NCBI GenBank assembly: GCA_008973525.1
Contig: WACJ01000226.1
Location: 496,001 to 560,000 of the forward strand
Direction of reading: 5' to 3'
Length of the DNA stretch: 64,000 bases
Source: Stenopsyche tienmushanensis
Taxonomy: Eukaryota; Arthropoda; Insecta; Trichoptera; Stenopsychidae
Shown in pieces: positions 33,469-45,275 of the stretch (position 1 is the first letter of the stretch; each line of letters begins with the position of its first letter). The position numbers and the translations under genes are program-made. Below the pieces are notes generated by a model that did no database searches, was not told the DNA's origin, and saw only the letters and a program-made list of their open reading frames with translations.

Positions 33469-35261
33469 GCTAACAACCCGCTGATAACATCATGCTCCAT
33501 TTTACTTATTTGGAGCAGTTTTAAAAGGCTGTGAGAAAGTGACGACCTACACAGGTCAAGATTCACTAGGCCTGAATCCAATGGACTTTTCAATTTGAAG
33601 TATTTTACAGGCCAAAATGTCGACTAAAAATAACCGAATGTCGACAATTTAAAAACGAATCTTCAACGAGAACGGATGCGAATTCCGAAGGTCCCCTGCG
33701 ATGCATTCATTCCCAGACTCAATGCCATGATCCAGGTAAAAGGCAGCTATTATCTAATAACGTCTAAAAATCTTTCATTAAAATATTTAATATAACAGAG
33801 TTTACAAATTTTGTATTTCCAGATTTACGTCAACTTTCAGCTCATGATAATTTCCGTTTGAAAAACTCTTTTTTATGCTTAAATCATACTGAGGATAAAA
33901 ACATTATTTGTGTTCTTACATTTCACCACAAGATATTTTCCACGTTTGCTAGCCATGACTGAAATAACTGATGATTTAATATCAGCATATTCAATTATAT
34001 TTATATACAACTTGTCTTTGAATTAACGAAGAAGTCGAATTTTTGCGAAAATTTTACGAATAGAAAAGCCGGTTATCCAGCAAAATAGTTCTTATTGAGA
34101 TTGTTTGGAATTTATGAGGAGTTGTGGACTCTGATTGTCTTCTGTGAATGATGTCGGCTCCAAATCACTCGTCAATCGAAACGAAACAATACCGCGCTCC
34201 TTCTTCATCTTCAAACTACAATTAGTTTCATACCCTCTTTGGCATCTTTATATGATCGAATCAAAAAAAGAAAATACCGAAGACAAATGGACTTATAAAA
34301 TAATGGAGGAACATAAGCAAAAAAACTTCTTAGCTCTTAGGAAAAGTTTATTTTATGCATTGCTTTTTTCGATTTGTTAACGATGTATACTATATTTTTG
34401 TCCTGGCTCATTACTTTATATTTCTTTCCGTGGTACTTGTTGGCACTTGGCGGTTTATTCGCATTCTTCCGTTCTCTAAAGGCTCACATTCTGCCTGTAC
34501 TTGTATATTTTTTCAATTCACTTTTCACACAATGGAAATTGTTAGTTAAAAGATTAAACTGTGTTTGTGTAATATATTAAAAGTGCTACTGGTTTCTTTG
34601 TGTGACATATACACACAGCAAAAGGGGTGCGACGCATGCGCGTAGCGATTATTCTTCTCCTTCCAACCAACTGCAGCTTGATATTTCACTTTTCGTCACG
34701 TATAGCCCAATTTATCCTACTCCGCCCATATAATAGCCAAAGGCGTTCAAAAAATGTTTCAGATAATATACTAAACATACCGATATCATAAAAATGGTAT
34801 TTTATTTGGCAGCCTTCAATTATTTTTTGAAACATTGTATTGACATGCACAGCCTACATATATGTCAATTCTTCCAACCATGGGAACTAAGCTAACATTT
34901 CCTGCGGTTTTAAACTCCATTCATGCGTATTTGACGAGTAGTAAGAACGGAGGACTTTCGCACACATCTACCATTTTAACTTTTATCTCAGTCTAATAAA
35001 ATAATTAATTATTTTCGTTTGATACTTATCATTTGAGCCAATTAAGAAGCACTTAAAATGAAAAGCTGCTAATATCAATCCGCTTAAATAGGGCTCAGTG
35101 TTAAATCTACATCCGTGATAATGTATAATACATATTTATATTTTAAAGACAAATGCATATATATCAGTGCTTAAAAGGGCAATAAAACATTGGACACTTT
35201 TCTAAGGGTATTATTGAAGGAGACGGAGAAATATATTTATCTAAGACAGATATTTCGAAGT
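33469..35261. other. AT-rich stretch, nothing recognised
   Basis: Several short frames at 34135-34580 have no recognisable domain. A GC-richer spot GACGCATGCGCGTAGCG lies near 34632. No other feature seen. Confidence 0.45.
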
Positions 35262-35400
35262 ACCAAGGCTGGGAACCGTTTTTTTTTTCATTTCGGTTTT
35301 CGTTCCGATTCAGTTACAATCATTTATATCGGTTCGATCATGGATTTTATTTCGAGAGAAATAACGGTTATTTTCGGTTTTCAGTTTTCAATTCAGCTCT
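35262..35400. repeat. H2-family repeat copy
   Basis: GGCTGGGAACCG, CATTTCGGTTTTCGTTCCG, TATCGGTTCGATC, AATAACGGTTATTTTCGG. The plus-strand frame over this interval is incidental. Confidence 0.45.
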
Positions 35401-35689
35401 GATTCATTTATTTTTATTTTTTTAGTAAGCTTTTTACGTGTATAATATTGCCGAAGTGACTTTCTTCAATTAACGTTAATTAACGTATTGTTTCCCATTT
35501 CTGCTTCTACGTAAGTGTTATGAATTTATAAAAAAATCCTTAAGGTATAAGGTAAATAAGTCCTTTAAGGTATAATAATTAGAAGTTGATAATAATGATA
35601 ATATAATTTATTAAACGAAAGGATAATTACTTGATGCTTATTGTAGTATCAGCTTGTAGTAGATAACACGGGAAACAAGTTGAAATCTG

Positions 35690-35965
35690 GAAATTCAAGT
35701 TTAGGAACATAGCAAACATATAGGAAGAGATAACCTAAGCAAAATATATAATAATAACATAATATTGAAAGCTGAAATATGAGTTGATAACAATATTATC
35801 AATAGTATTGATTTAATGAACAAAGAGTAGAGATTATAGTATTATTAGATGAATACCAACAAACAAGCGATAAAACCGATATTTTCGAATCGGTTCAGTT
35901 CCGCTTTTCATTCCAGCAAAATAACGGTTTTACTGGTTACCGATTTTCAATTCAGTTCCTTCCAT
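35690..35965. repeat. H2-family repeat, longer copy
   Basis: The first part resembles 21700-21900. The last 95 bases carry AAAACCGATATTTTCGAATC, GGTTCAGTTCCGC and AATAACGGTTTTACTGG, as at 14985 and 54785. Confidence 0.45.
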
Positions 35966-37187
35966 TATTATCTTCGTTATTTTTTGCTATTCTATTTTTT
36001 CTAATAGAAGAACTTAGTTATTATTCTTAGATAGCTCTTATTTTCTTTTCTTTTTTATCAAGAAGTAATTCTCTAATCAAAATCCATATATTGCAGTCAG
36101 ATGCAAATACTGCATGAGTTAATAATACTACATGAGTTAGTTAATACTGCATTAAAATAAAGAGTCATCTCCATGTATGTTCGATATTAAAGACAGTTTA
36201 ACATTGACTGAGCAACTTTCCTTGAAGGCAGTGAAAAACTACTAAAAAAAGAACAAGCTAATTTTACTTATAAGGACTATCTGGAGTAAGTAAAATACAA
36301 TCCATCTTATCTTTCAAATGGATTCCTTAATGCTATAAATTAATAAACATCTTAATATAATAACTTAAATTTTTATTTTTTATTTGAATATTTTCAAACA
36401 TATAAGAAGAAATTATAATATATCTGATATTAGCTCTTAGTAAAATTAGTATGCAATGACGTATTTCAATATTTTTGCATACAAAAATCTGAGGATGACC
36501 TTTGCTAATGATAACCGAAATGCGTCATTATAAAAATATAAATATAGATATTAAGTAAATTAACAAATTTGGAATAACTATTTTGTCTGCATTTTGCAAT
36601 TGTTAAAGGAATTTCCATCAAAGTCGATTTTCCACATGCTCATTTCTATGGCTTATAGTTGTGTAGTTTTATTTTGAATTACTTCATAAATAGCAAGATG
36701 CTGAAGAGGCTCTAGTTGTACATTATTTGTGTCATGTATATGTCATGTTGCTCTTGGAATATAGCTCCATTGATTATTTGAAGCTGGTGATGAAAAATAA
36801 CATGAATGTGATGGAACAACCTGCCTTGCCTGCGAAACATCTTTCAATGGACACAAGATTCCATCATGAATACAAATGCATGCAAATTGTATACTTGTGT
36901 TGAATCAAATACTACAAGTTGCACACAAGGATGATCACAAAAAAGAAGGTAAAAAAATCCTTTTGAAAACACATTCATCTACTATTTGGCACCAATTTTG
37001 TAAAATTTTAATCCAGCTCTTCATACAGGCCAATTTAAAAATCATCATAACAACTAATCAAAAACTTCATATTTGCAAAAATTAAAAAGCATGTAGATAT
37101 TGCAGAATGTGGAATTAACCATCATTAAATTTCATTTAATTTTAGCATAGAGAATTAAATGTGCAATGCAACAAACTTAAATCTATA
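35966..37187. other. AT-rich stretch, nothing recognised
   Basis: A 69-codon frame at 36876-37085 has no recognised domain. CATGAGTTAATAATACTA is repeated loosely near 36110-36145. Confidence 0.45.
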
Positions 37188-37573
37188 TACACTCAAACCT
37201 CTTTTTATGCGATTTCGAAGTCATGCGGTTTTTTTAAAGCATTTTTTTTTCTTTTTTTAATTTCATAAAGAGTACGTATTGAGATATTTTGGATAAAATA
37301 GGAAATAAATCATCAACACTAACCAAAATATATCAATAAATCTGTGTAAGTCATATTGTGTTATTTTTTAATTGCCTTTTTTCCTGTTTTTTTATTAACT
37401 TTTTTTATGCGATTTTGGATATATTTTATGTAGCTGTTTCAAAGTTATGCGGTTTTTAAAATCCATGGAACGCATCTTCACTTTTTCTATGCAAGTCATA
37501 GCTTTTTTGTGCGATTTCTTTTTGTGCTATTTTCTGCGGAACGCATCTACCGCAAAAAATAGGTTTAAGTGTA
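37188..37573 (+). mobile_element. pogo-like MITE, family P, medium copy
   Basis: A 386-base copy between TA dinucleotides (37188-37189 and 37572-37573). Both ends match 19264-20280; the centre is deleted from shortly after GTGTAAGTCATATTG to ATTTTTTAATTG. It has a small internal duplication near 37506-37530 (TTTTTGTGCGATTTC/TTTTTGTGCTATTTT). Confidence 0.75.
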
Positions 37574-40150
37574 CGCTCGTCTAATAAATATTGATTGGCT
37601 AAACAAATTCACAAAAAAATCTATAATGTTGTCATATATTCGTCATGGTAACAAAAGGGATCAAGAGGGGACTAGGAAAAGTTATTACAACCCTAATATG
37701 ATCGATATAATAATGGAAGGATCACTATATATAGTACTCGTATATTGATTATAATTAAATTTTAATGTTCCTAGTTTAATGAGTCTTTCATTTTGACGTG
37801 CCAATCGATATTTGTTCATTAATTCAAAGACTTTTGATCTTCTAAATGTATTGACACGGTTTCTCCATAACGTAAATTCGTAACAAAACTTTTATAATAA
37901 AGAACTAACCCACTCAATAAACGGTCTCTATCAAAACATGTTAATGTATCATGTGAAATGTGATAATGTGTATGATTTCATCCCCTAGAATTTTATGAGA
38001 CTCTCATGGCATGGGCTTCAATATACGAAACCCCAAAATTAAAGACTGCTATACCGTCTTTCAACTCCAAGAAAATATATCATATGTTTTTTAGTCTGGA
38101 ATTATTCCCCTGTGGATATTATCTATTGTTAAATGCTAAAAGTGCTGGACAATTTATTAGCTCTATGAAATATTTAATTCCCTTATGTTCGGCAAGTTTA
38201 TTTCGGAGCAACTTCAAATCCAGCCGAGCGCTTTGAGCTCGGAAAGAAGGAAGGAAATCAAGCTAAACCTGGATAGGGACGATCGATAGGAGCTATGAAT
38301 ACACCTTATTCTGTTTTTACACGATAGACAGGTTCCAAAGAATGTCATGTAATAAAAGACAAAGTGCTAAAAATGGTTGATTGATTTCATAGCTTCAAAA
38401 CGTTTTTCCGAAGATGATACAAAATCACTTTCATCGTTCAAAATATTATGTGTTTAATACTATGGTTATTTAAATTGTATTATGAATTAAACTGAACGAA
38501 CTTTTTGATCCAGATCATGATCCTTTAAAAGGAAATGTTTTATTTGAAATTAGCATGCTCGATAAATATATACCTTCAATATGTCCTTTTCGCCAAAGGC
38601 TTTGTCGACTAATAATTATGTGATTGATCAAAATATTCCAATCTAAATGGCATTCAGTCGAATATAAAAATCTGGAGTGTAAATACATACTGATTAAAAA
38701 ATACAATTGAATATGCGTGGAAAATGAAGATCAATGACAATTCAACAAAAATAACGGTTATAACGAGCAATCGATTAAGTAACTAGGAAATGGAAGTTTT
38801 TTTCTATATATGTCATGTTCGTTGTTAAATAATAACATTTGTGCATGCATAATTGTTGTATAGCAATAGAATTTTAGCAAGAAATTTGAATTCATTCTTT
38901 AATGCTCGTTAAAAACCCAAATGGGCCGAAAATATTCGGTTCGATACGGCAGTAGGCATTTGGCGATGTGAATAATTAAAAAGACGGACTAAGACTGCCA
39001 TGCAATCGACCGGTACCTAAATATTTGAACAAATTCGATGGATTTAGATGAATGGAAGCGTTTGGTTTCAGTGTGGATGCTCCCAGACACATTGACCGGC
39101 TGCCCTAGATAAAATGTGTTCCTTCGCTTTCATCCGATATACCCAATTGAGAGTCGGCCAAATCTTTGGGTGTTCCTGAAATTCTGCGCGCTTAACTTCC
39201 CACATTTACATGTTCATATTTTATGTTCTATCTTGTGTAGTAACGAACGCAGAAAAACTACTATATATAATAATTTCAGAATAAGGATCATGGTCGTCAA
39301 ATTCACGCATTGATTTCATTCAGGTTTGTTTATAAATAGTTATTTGGGCATTTGATCAAGGTAATATTTTCGTGGTATTTGCTAGGGGATATATGCAAAC
39401 GTTTATTTATCGTATGACGTTTCTTGAAAGGAAAAACTGCTCGTAATATTCAAGAAAATTGAAAAGAATGCAAAGGAAGTCCAATTCATCATTTTATGAC
39501 AAGAGATGATGAGCTATGTTATGAAACACAATGATGTATCCCCGACATATCAACTTCATATACCTTGGTATACGTATCACCTGCAAGGCATACATATCAT
39601 CTATTAAATTTTATTCGATATAAATTCGTTGCTTGTTTATGATCGTCTGTTCTAAGAAATTTTCGATCATCCTCAAGTTCATTGAATTTTCAAGCTTCAA
39701 ATTAAACCAGCAAAATGCTTCCATTTAATTAAGATTGTCTCACAGAGAATTTTTCCAACGAATCAACGGCTTACACTGTTAAATATATTAATCCCCCTTG
39801 TCTCGCAAAAGACACGTTTCGTGAATATCGAAACTACAAACGTGTAATTCATTGCAAATAAGTTTTATAAATTGGTTCTCTTCAAAATTAATTTAGAAGC
39901 CGTGATTAATTGATATCGATTATCAATAAAAGCACATTTTGCATTCCCAAATAAAAGTGATATATAGTGGCAAACAGATGGAATACGCTTATGCCCCTAT
40001 TACGCATGGGGATGTTAAAAATTAACGATTTTTTGTTTAAATTGTGGGTTATCATTATTTGCTAATACTGTGTATTTTGTAGTAAAAATGCTTATTTTTC
40101 AACAACTACGAGCGAAACAATCTACCTGTAGTTCACGGTTGTCAGGTACA
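37574..40150. other. Long AT-rich stretch, nothing recognised
   Basis: Short frames at 38006-38236, 38515-38706 and 39116-39313 have no recognisable domains. No repeat ends could be paired. Confidence 0.45.
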
Positions 40151-40155
40151 ATGTA

Positions 40156-40638
40156 TTGTTTACAACCAGACTGCAATGGCGTTCGCCATTGTTGTTTTAT
40201 TGTCGCCCTTTGCTGCACAGAGCTATCCAAAAGGTTTTAAAAGAGAGTATATTTTTATATCCTTGTCCGATGATTAACATTTATTTCTTATGGTTCTACG
40301 TTGAAATGTTTATCAACCCCCAACTCGATTTCCAGCATCTTATTTCGGGAAAATTTCTAAGACTGCATGGTGTACATTCTTTTCGATCGGGTGTGCGAGT
40401 TATTTTCACGCGAAGGGACTACCACTTCCCCACTTCCAAATTCTTTCCGGTGTGGAGAACTTTCAAATATCAACCCTCAGAAAAGCATCACATCGATAAA
40501 CACCCCCATCCCTTAATTTACGCAGTGTCTTCATGCGCGTTTTACTCTCCAATTCAGCAAAAAAGCCCTCTGCTAAAAATAAATGCTATCTTTCATACAA
40601 TAAACACATGTTCATTATTCCAGATCCATTCTATGTAG
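40156..40638 (+). CDS. Longest open frame, unrecognised, probably not a gene
   Basis: 160 codons open from a TTG; the nearest upstream ATG (40151) is in another frame and soon stops. The first in-frame ATG is inside PCPMINIYF (about codon 39). The predicted peptide is rich in Phe, His, Pro and Ser with no signal peptide, membrane segment or domain that I recognise. It ends just before a TA microsatellite. Length alone is the argument for it: 160 codons is unusual in DNA this AT-rich. A host exon or an antisense shadow of a decayed element is possible. I see no splice or promoter signals that decide the matter. Confidence 0.15.
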   Translation: MFTTRLQWRSPLLFYCRPLLHRAIQKVLKESIFLYPCPMINIYFLWFYVEMFINPQLDFQHLISGKFLRLHGVHSFRSGVRVIFTRRDYHFPTSKFFPVWRTFKYQPSEKHHIDKHPHPLIYAVSSCAFYSPIQQKSPLLKINAIFHTINTCSLFQIHSM

Positions 40639-40641
40639 TCT

Positions 40642-40644
<3 letters not shown>

Positions 40645-40682
<38 letters not shown>
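40645..40682. repeat. (TA)n microsatellite
   Basis: About 19 uninterrupted TA units. Confidence 0.95.
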
Positions 40683-40687
<5 letters not shown>

Positions 40688-41303
40688 TATAACGTAACCA
40701 AACCGTTATAAATATTTAAAGCTGAATCGGAACAAAAACTCTTCTTCTTATTCAAACAATCCTATCCTAGTAAATGTACGAAGTAAATGGAAAACCATCG
40801 CATTTTCCTAGAAAAAACGATTTGCTTACAATCGATAACGGATTTGACACCCCAAAAAGAAGATATATAATTTTTCTAAAACCAATATATTTAACAATAA
40901 AATTTACACCCATGAAATACGATTCAACGTCCATTCAAAATAATATCACACATGAGATTTATAAAATGAAAATATTTCAGCGCTTCCATCACAGTCTCAA
41001 TGGTTTATTTAAAGATTTAATGGAAATGTGTTCTCTATATACGATTCCACTCTACTGCATTTAAATTTGCTCTTCCGTTTCCTCAAATTGTGCGATTCTT
41101 CGGCGACGATGGTGAACAACTATAAAAATGCTATATATTTTACAACTTCCCATTTCAACAGCGCTCTCAAATATGATACATTTACTGAGCGTGCATACAT
41201 TTGAGAAGCAATGGATTGTTCATAGAAAGTAATGCTTAACCATCAGACTCAATTGTTTGGTTTTAAATCTGCAGGAAGTGTGCTAGTTGAAGACCATTTT
41301 AAG
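40683..41303. other. H2-like trace and unrecognised frame
   Basis: 40688-40745 has AACCGTTATAAATATT and GCTGAATCGGAACAAA, similar to H2 copies. A 96-codon ATG frame (40774-41064) is charged, with no recognised domain, and is left uncalled. Confidence 0.35.
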
Positions 41304-41684
41304 CAGGGCCGTAACTAGGGCGTGGCAAAGCAGGCGCCTGCCACGGGCGCAATTGGGCTTGGGGCGCAAAACACAGGATACCGACCCGATAGAGAACTGC
41401 GCGCGGTTTTTTTTATATTACTTGAATATTTTACTCTATGCATTAACATTAACGCATTGATGGCAGTATTATGCAGTCATTTTTGGTAACTTCCATGGGA
41501 CACACCTGCGTCTTCCTTCGCAGATACTACACTTCAAATCTCTCTCTATCTTACCTAAACATAGTAAAAGAAAAATAGGCGTCTAAAGGGATACATGCAT
41601 ATATAAGTTTTACCTTTTTATGTTTGGGGGGGCGGAGGATTTAGATTCTTGCCACGGGCGCATCATACCCTAGTTACGGCTCTG
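41304..41684 (+). mobile_element. Non-autonomous hAT element, family H1, copy C
   Basis: A 381-base copy with a perfect 8-bp duplication ATTTTAAG (41296-41303 and 41685-41692). Ends are CAGGGCCGTAACTAGGG and, on the minus strand, CAGAGCCGTAACTAGGG, a 17-base inverted repeat with one mismatch. It is the best preserved pair of ends in the family. The interior is shorter than copies A and B and lacks the hairpin block. Confidence 0.9.
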
Positions 41685-41692
41685 ATTTTAAG

Positions 41693-42729
41693 CTATTCTA
41701 ACGCTTAGAAAACCATACAATAGGGCTCCTTGGGAGGAACGAGATATTGATAAGTCTCTAATTGGTGGGTTGGGGGATTTGTATTCCAGCTAAGAGGTTC
41801 CATCCTTTCGACTTTGGCGCTTTCTAGAGATGAAGATTGAATTGCGCGCACTGCACCTTATTTATACTACGATCGATATGCCAAGAATTATAGATATTAA
41901 ATCGATGTAAATCATATATGTGGAAAATATAAAAAATCTTTTTAGAAAGATTGACTGCGTCATACTTGAGAATCAATTGACTAAATGTAGACACTGCGAT
42001 TTAGCCCTAAAATTAGATCGCCTTATGATCAAACACGCAGGAAGTTTGTTATATGTGGACCATCTGACCGTTTAGAAAGCTATATATTTCTTTCCGTTGT
42101 TTTATACTTTGAATATTTCTAGTGTCTAGAATAAAATAAATACCAATGATATTCAGAGACAGACCGTTTCGGATTTAAAATCGATTTTGAGATACACTAC
42201 TTAAGCATCACGTAAATTTTCACCCTACACTTTAGGAACAAATGAGGGATTGGACTCTATGTACTCTAGAAAGCCCTTTGCAGCGAAATAATCGTGCATT
42301 TCGAGCAATTTCTCGTCATTTTCCAACGAGAATTATTCGGTCTTTATATTATTCAATATCGATCCCATGAAGAGGTGAATGCTTGAAAGGGATGATATGA
42401 ATGCGATCCATTTCCATTAATATAATTTAAATGTTTTAACTACAATTATTGAGCTCTTCGTTAGCATGCCTTCGTCAACAAATGTTACGTCGATCACACA
42501 GCAAATTTGTTAAATAGTTAAGACATATGATTGTGCAATTCTTTGAGAGCATCGATTGCATCTTTGTCGATAGTAAAATATAGGTTTTGACGGATAATTG
42601 ATCGATGATTTAATATTTGAATGATTTTTTTTTTTATTGTTGTTGTATATTTATTTTAGAAGTGAAATCAAATATGAATCGAAATTGTGACGTATTAAAA
42701 TTGTTAAGATTCTTTTTAAAGATTGTTTT
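41693..42729. other. AT-rich stretch, nothing recognised
   Basis: No gene or repeat recognised. Confidence 0.5.
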
Positions 42730-43220
42730 TATGTTAAAAATAAAGCTAGTCACTAGTCCTCTAGTTTGCTAGCTTAACAGCACTTGCTTGTTATTCTAGC
42801 TTGAAAACTTGTCTTCAAGAGGTATTTATTTGATATATTAATTATGTTAGTACAAACTTGTAATAGTAACCCAATTGTCTTATTGCTGTCACAAGGTATG
42901 AGATATCTAAGATATTTGAGAATGAAAAGATGTTGAACCAATGTTGCATGCTTGCCGGAATCAGATACATCAATATGCTTCAATTGCGATCATAAAAATC
43001 ACTAAACATTGATTGTAATTTGAGAATTTTCATCGCACCAGATACGACAATATTGCTTATTGACATTATTGTGGAATGAGCTTCATCGCTAAAAAAAATT
43101 TATCTTGAAAACAATTGATCTAATAACAATGTAAACACATTGTTGCAATGTATACCTGTCCATGGTTGCAATACTACTAAAACAAAATGGCTTATTTGAA
43201 AAGAAATTTAGCCGTCGCAT
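42730..43220 (-). pseudogene. Tc1/mariner-superfamily transposase, internally deleted relative of 2246-3445
   Basis: Minus strand: N-terminal MDRYTLQQCVYIV (about 43150), then directly FFSDEAH (about 43080), the first catalytic Asp block normally more than 100 residues downstream, so the helix-turn-helix is deleted. YCRIWCDENSQITIN and KHIDVSDSG follow, then a decayed tail with a GYYYKFV-like trace of the WGYVKSLV block. There are many stops and frame changes. The CGTCGCATTTGGATGA motif near 43209 is probably the right terminus; an inverted match lies at 2247 in the sister copy. The central VWC block present in the sister copy is missing here, so the two copies carry different deletions of one family. 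Confidence 0.65.
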
Positions 43221-43817
43221 TTGGATGATCTATTATTTTATGTGCAAATGATGATGACTAGACGATGCTTTTAGAGTTTTATAGACGTAAACATGATTAA
43301 AAAAATAAAGGTTACGGGTTTATCAGTCAAAATAAACTATAGTAGTTATTGATCAAAAATATGCATTAGATTGATTTAGACAGGTGTCATCTTTGCGCCA
43401 ATAATTTTGATGTATATTATTTGCTTTTTACGATAATACCGACGAATGAAAAATTGTTTAGATTTAATTGTTTTTTGGTCGTTGAATCGCCATAACAGAA
43501 TATAGTTTTGGCTAGATATTGATGTAATAATTTGATATAAATCATCGAATGCAATTGAAGTTCAGTCAATATAAAATCCTGTTGATGATATTCGATCAAT
43601 TACATTTTGAGAAGTACTGGTGTTGTATAACTTTGTAGTGCATCGCCGTCGTCTTCGCTTGTATTACAAGGTCGCTGTTGTAAATTTGCAATAAAAAGCA
43701 GTCTAAAGAGTGTTGTGAGTCTCGTTTGTGGTATCCAAAATATTCCATGTGGATAGATGCTCAGTTATGGACCCGTGATTAGTCGAGTTATGAATGAATA
43801 GTTAGTGCATATCGGCA
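43221..43817. other. Gap upstream of the GC-rich island
   Basis: AT-rich. No TATA box or start signal stands out enough to call a promoter. Confidence 0.4.
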
Positions 43818-43840
43818 TGACGCATCGTAAAGATGCGTCA
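43818..43840. repeat. Perfect 9-bp hairpin at the edge of the GC island
   Basis: TGACGCATC, loop GTAAA, GATGCGTCA. It contains two TGACG/CGTCA half-sites, known CREB/ATF-type motifs. Whether it is regulatory is unknown. Confidence 0.5.
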
Positions 43841-43859
43841 CGGCGTGCGGTGTAAATTA

Positions 43860-44330
43860 ACCCTGACCATGAGCCGGAGGAGAAAGTGTTAAAGATGGCG
43901 CGAGGTTCGCAGAGCGCGGAGTTGAGCGAGGCGGCGGCGCCGCGCGGCCGCGTGGTACAGTCGCCGCAAGAGTATCGCAGCGCAATCGATACACCCACAC
44001 GCCCACACGCACCGCACGCACGGCACACACACACGCGCGCGCGCCGCTCACAGACGCGGCCCTACTCCGCGCGCCCCGCACCCCCCGCCAAACCCATCAT
44101 CCCCTCTGGCTGACATCAAAATAATGTTGCCAGCATTCAAAAATTTTGAAATTTCAGAAAAACAGATCGGCGGCGTAGATCGTCGCTCGGGAAGCGGCGG
44201 GTCTTGACGGTGCATCGGACGCAGTGCGTCTGTAGTACGCCGCCTTCCCAGACCGCGCCCCCTCCTCTCTACGACGGCGGGCCTGTCCAATCTACAACAC
44301 TTGCGGACCGCATTTTTTAAATACACAAGC
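43860..44330. other. GC- and CpG-rich island
   Basis: About 470 bases with abrupt GC and CpG enrichment inside AT-rich DNA, including GCGGCGGCGCCGCGCGG and CACACACGCGCGCGCGCC. A plus-strand frame starts at ATGGCGCGAGG (43893, A at position -3) and runs to 44113 (MARGSQSAELSEAAAPRG...); frames on the minus strand are also open, as expected from base composition. A first exon with promoter of a host gene is a fair guess, since such islands mark some arthropod promoters. No domain is recognised, no TE ends flank it, and a collapsed or foreign fragment cannot be excluded. Confidence 0.5.
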
Positions 44331-44860
44331 GCCCGAATAACAACATATGGCGACTATTCACCCCCGATTCATTTTTAGCTAAATCGCTCCGAACGCATTT
44401 ATGCACACTAGCCGACATCTAACACATGCGTACCGTGTCACCCAGATACAAATGACGGACATTCTCCCGTGGGTCACTGCATTTGGATGACATTTTTTCT
44501 TCGCTTCCTGGAGTTATGGTAACATAAAACGCAATTCCTTCTAATGGGTTTGCCAAACGAATTTTTATGAATTTCCAAAGGGAGAAACTCCTTTTTCAAT
44601 TTCTTTTTTTTTATTTAATCAGATCTATCATTTTTCAAATACGATTCTCTGAAAAATAAAAACCTAGAATGGATTACGCGGCAGTGTATATATTATAGAG
44701 AAATTATAAAATAACCAAACTTAATGAATATACATCAATCCATCGCTTAACACGGCACCAACTTAAAACAGTATTGTCATTTTTTAAAAAATAAATCTTG
44801 CATTGTAGCCGTACACCGTAACTATACGTAATTTTAAGAATAACAATCAATTACTATTAG
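44331..44860. other. Unassigned gap
   Basis: Returns to AT-rich composition; nothing recognised. Confidence 0.45.
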
Positions 44861-45275
44861 CCTTTTGAGGCGTGAGCAAATTTAAAATCGATGAAGTCGT
44901 TGATGCCATAATCGCTTTACATCGATTACTTTCTATCAGCGTAAGACAGTCTTCAATTCGGGGCAGTCAATTGTAAATAAACACTGTTGATAGCATACAA
45001 GACCACTTAATTACATAAACAATACACAAAAAATCGATTCATTTGCTCCTGCTTTAGAATGAAATGATAATTGGACAAAGACTCGCTCAACAAGCAGCGA
45101 TGAACAGCAAGCAATTCAATGAACACTGTCGATAGCACAAAATATTCTGTAATTTCTTTGCGTAAACAAATAACACACTTGGAATCGAAATCATTATTAG
45201 TCGATAAATTTGGGTTAACAATCTATACAATCGCTGTCTCAATGTACAAGAGTGCTTTTTCTGAATAAGTGGAGG
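44861..45275 (+). repeat. Family T repeat (TTAA type), long copy
   Basis: Begins CCTTTTGAGGCGTGAGC after TTAG (one change from TTAA). It includes AAATCGATGAAGTCGTTG, ACTGTTGATAGCATACAAGA, TAGTCGATAAATTTGGGTTA and ends in GAATAAGTGGAGGGGG. It matches 55665-56025 inverted over its full length and 11263-11600 in part. No right-hand TTAA was located. Confidence 0.6.
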
